The notes beneath the pieces are model-generated. The model ran no database searches, had not been told where the DNA came from, and worked only from the letters and a program-made list of their open reading frames with translations. Both the position numbers and the translations under genes were made by a program. 64,000 nucleotides of DNA from Bacteroidota bacterium (GTDB lineage Bacteria > Bacteroidota > Bacteroidia > Chitinophagales > Saprospiraceae): positions 52,146 through 116,145 of the forward strand of contig JASBVF010000028.1 of NCBI GenBank assembly GCA_030147525.1, read 5' to 3'. Below, piece by piece: positions 63,750 through 64,000 of this stretch. Within the stretch, counting starts at the first letter, position 1; each line of letters begins with the position of its first letter.

Positions 63750-64000
63750 TGAGTCATCCCGAATTTTTTTGTTGTGTATTAGGGTCAAAAGAGCCCCAGC
63801 GGGGCGGCTATGTTTGTAGTAAATTGACCAGATAATAAAAAAAAGAGCCCCAGCGGGGCGGCTATGTTTGTAGTAAAATGACCAGATAATAAAAAATGGA
63901 GCCCCAGCGGGGCGGCTATGTTTGTAGTAAAATGACCAGATAATAAAAAATGGAGCCCCAGCGGGGCGGCTATGTTTGTAGTAAAATGACCAGATAATAA
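63750..64000. mobile_element. MITE-like element, second copy, with 54-bp tandem modules (runs off the window)
   Basis: Starts with TGAGTCATCCCGAATTTT (63750-63767), the same end as at 17814-17982. Then come modules beginning GAGCCCCAGCGGGGCGG at 63791, 63845, 63899 and 63953, an exact period of 54. The last module is cut by the window end. Each module has the stem GCCCC-AGC-GGGGC followed by CTATGTTTGTAGTAAA and TGACCAGATAATAA. The frame has stops in each module, so it is not coding. Confidence 0.75.

Larger units (their letters stand above)
63210..64000. other. 791-bp repeat-only region at the window end
   Basis: Holds the short copy of the dispersed element (63292-63447), the octamer array (63430-63525), two hairpins (63630-63663, 63683-63701) and a second MITE-like copy from 63750. 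No gene is supported. Confidence 0.7.

Noticed and set aside
63791..64000. 54-bp tandem units considered as a CRISPR array
   Set aside because: There are no unique spacers: the whole 54-bp unit repeats, and no cas genes are present.

Overview
The window looks like a chromosomal segment from a Bacteroidota bacterium, most likely of the Saprospiria/Chitinophagia type. Evidence: a SusC/SusD pair, three proteins with type IX secretion (T9SS) C-terminal sorting domains, many SPII lipoproteins, a three-gene sdhCAB operon with one membrane subunit, a type II glutamine synthetase, absence of strong Shine-Dalgarno sequences, and promoters of the Bacteroidota form TTTG-N19-TAnnTTTG (clearest upstream of sdhC). 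No rRNA, tRNA, CRISPR array or complete transposase gene was recognised. This is mostly core-genome territory with an unusually rich set of intergenic repeats.

Layout. 1-3.6 kb: 3' part of a beta-helix protein and a YD-like-repeat T9SS protein. 3.6-16 kb: metH, a small secreted protein, an orphan phage/contractile-injection tail-tube protein, an SGNH hydrolase, pepD, a NUDIX-winged-helix regulator, a lipoprotein, a paaE-tetR pair and a homocysteine S-methyltransferase. 16-24.5 kb: mostly small hypothetical or secreted proteins plus an AlaDH/PNT-like dehydrogenase, separated by dense repeats. 24.5-30.5 kb: a PQQ-dependent sugar dehydrogenase-like lipoprotein divergent from a SusC/SusD pair. 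30.6-38.3 kb: sdhCAB, a prolyl-oligopeptidase lipoprotein and a serine beta-lactamase-fold hydrolase. 38.6-43.7 kb: a small outer-membrane barrel, carA, eno, an FtsB/DivIC protein and sucD. 43.9-57.2 kb: a tiny truncated secretory ORF, a 1375-residue dockerin/cohesin-like T9SS protein, a TonB-dependent receptor, glnII, a helix-hairpin-helix outer-membrane protein, a TonB-like lipoprotein and a UPF1-like helicase. 57.9-63.2 kb: a hypothetical protein, an S41 peptidase, an AraC regulator and a CHAD protein. The last 0.8 kb is entirely repeats.

Functional themes are central metabolism (succinate dehydrogenase, succinyl-CoA synthetase, enolase), nitrogen/one-carbon metabolism (GlnII, CarA, MetH, homocysteine methyltransferase), and an envelope specialised in polymer use (SusCD, a second TonB receptor, secreted T9SS proteins, peptidases).

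The most unusual content is intergenic. There are several families of short-unit arrays (8-bp nnGTAGGC, 7-bp TTAATGG, and GGTTGAGAT-type), and most fold back on an inverted copy of themselves. They are often welded to stop codons between convergent genes. There is also a MITE-like element with 18-bp inverted ends (TGAGTCATYCCGAATTTT) that carries a GCCCC-AGC-GGGGC hairpin module. It is present once as a closed 169-bp copy and once with at least four modules at an exact 54-bp period at the right edge of the window.
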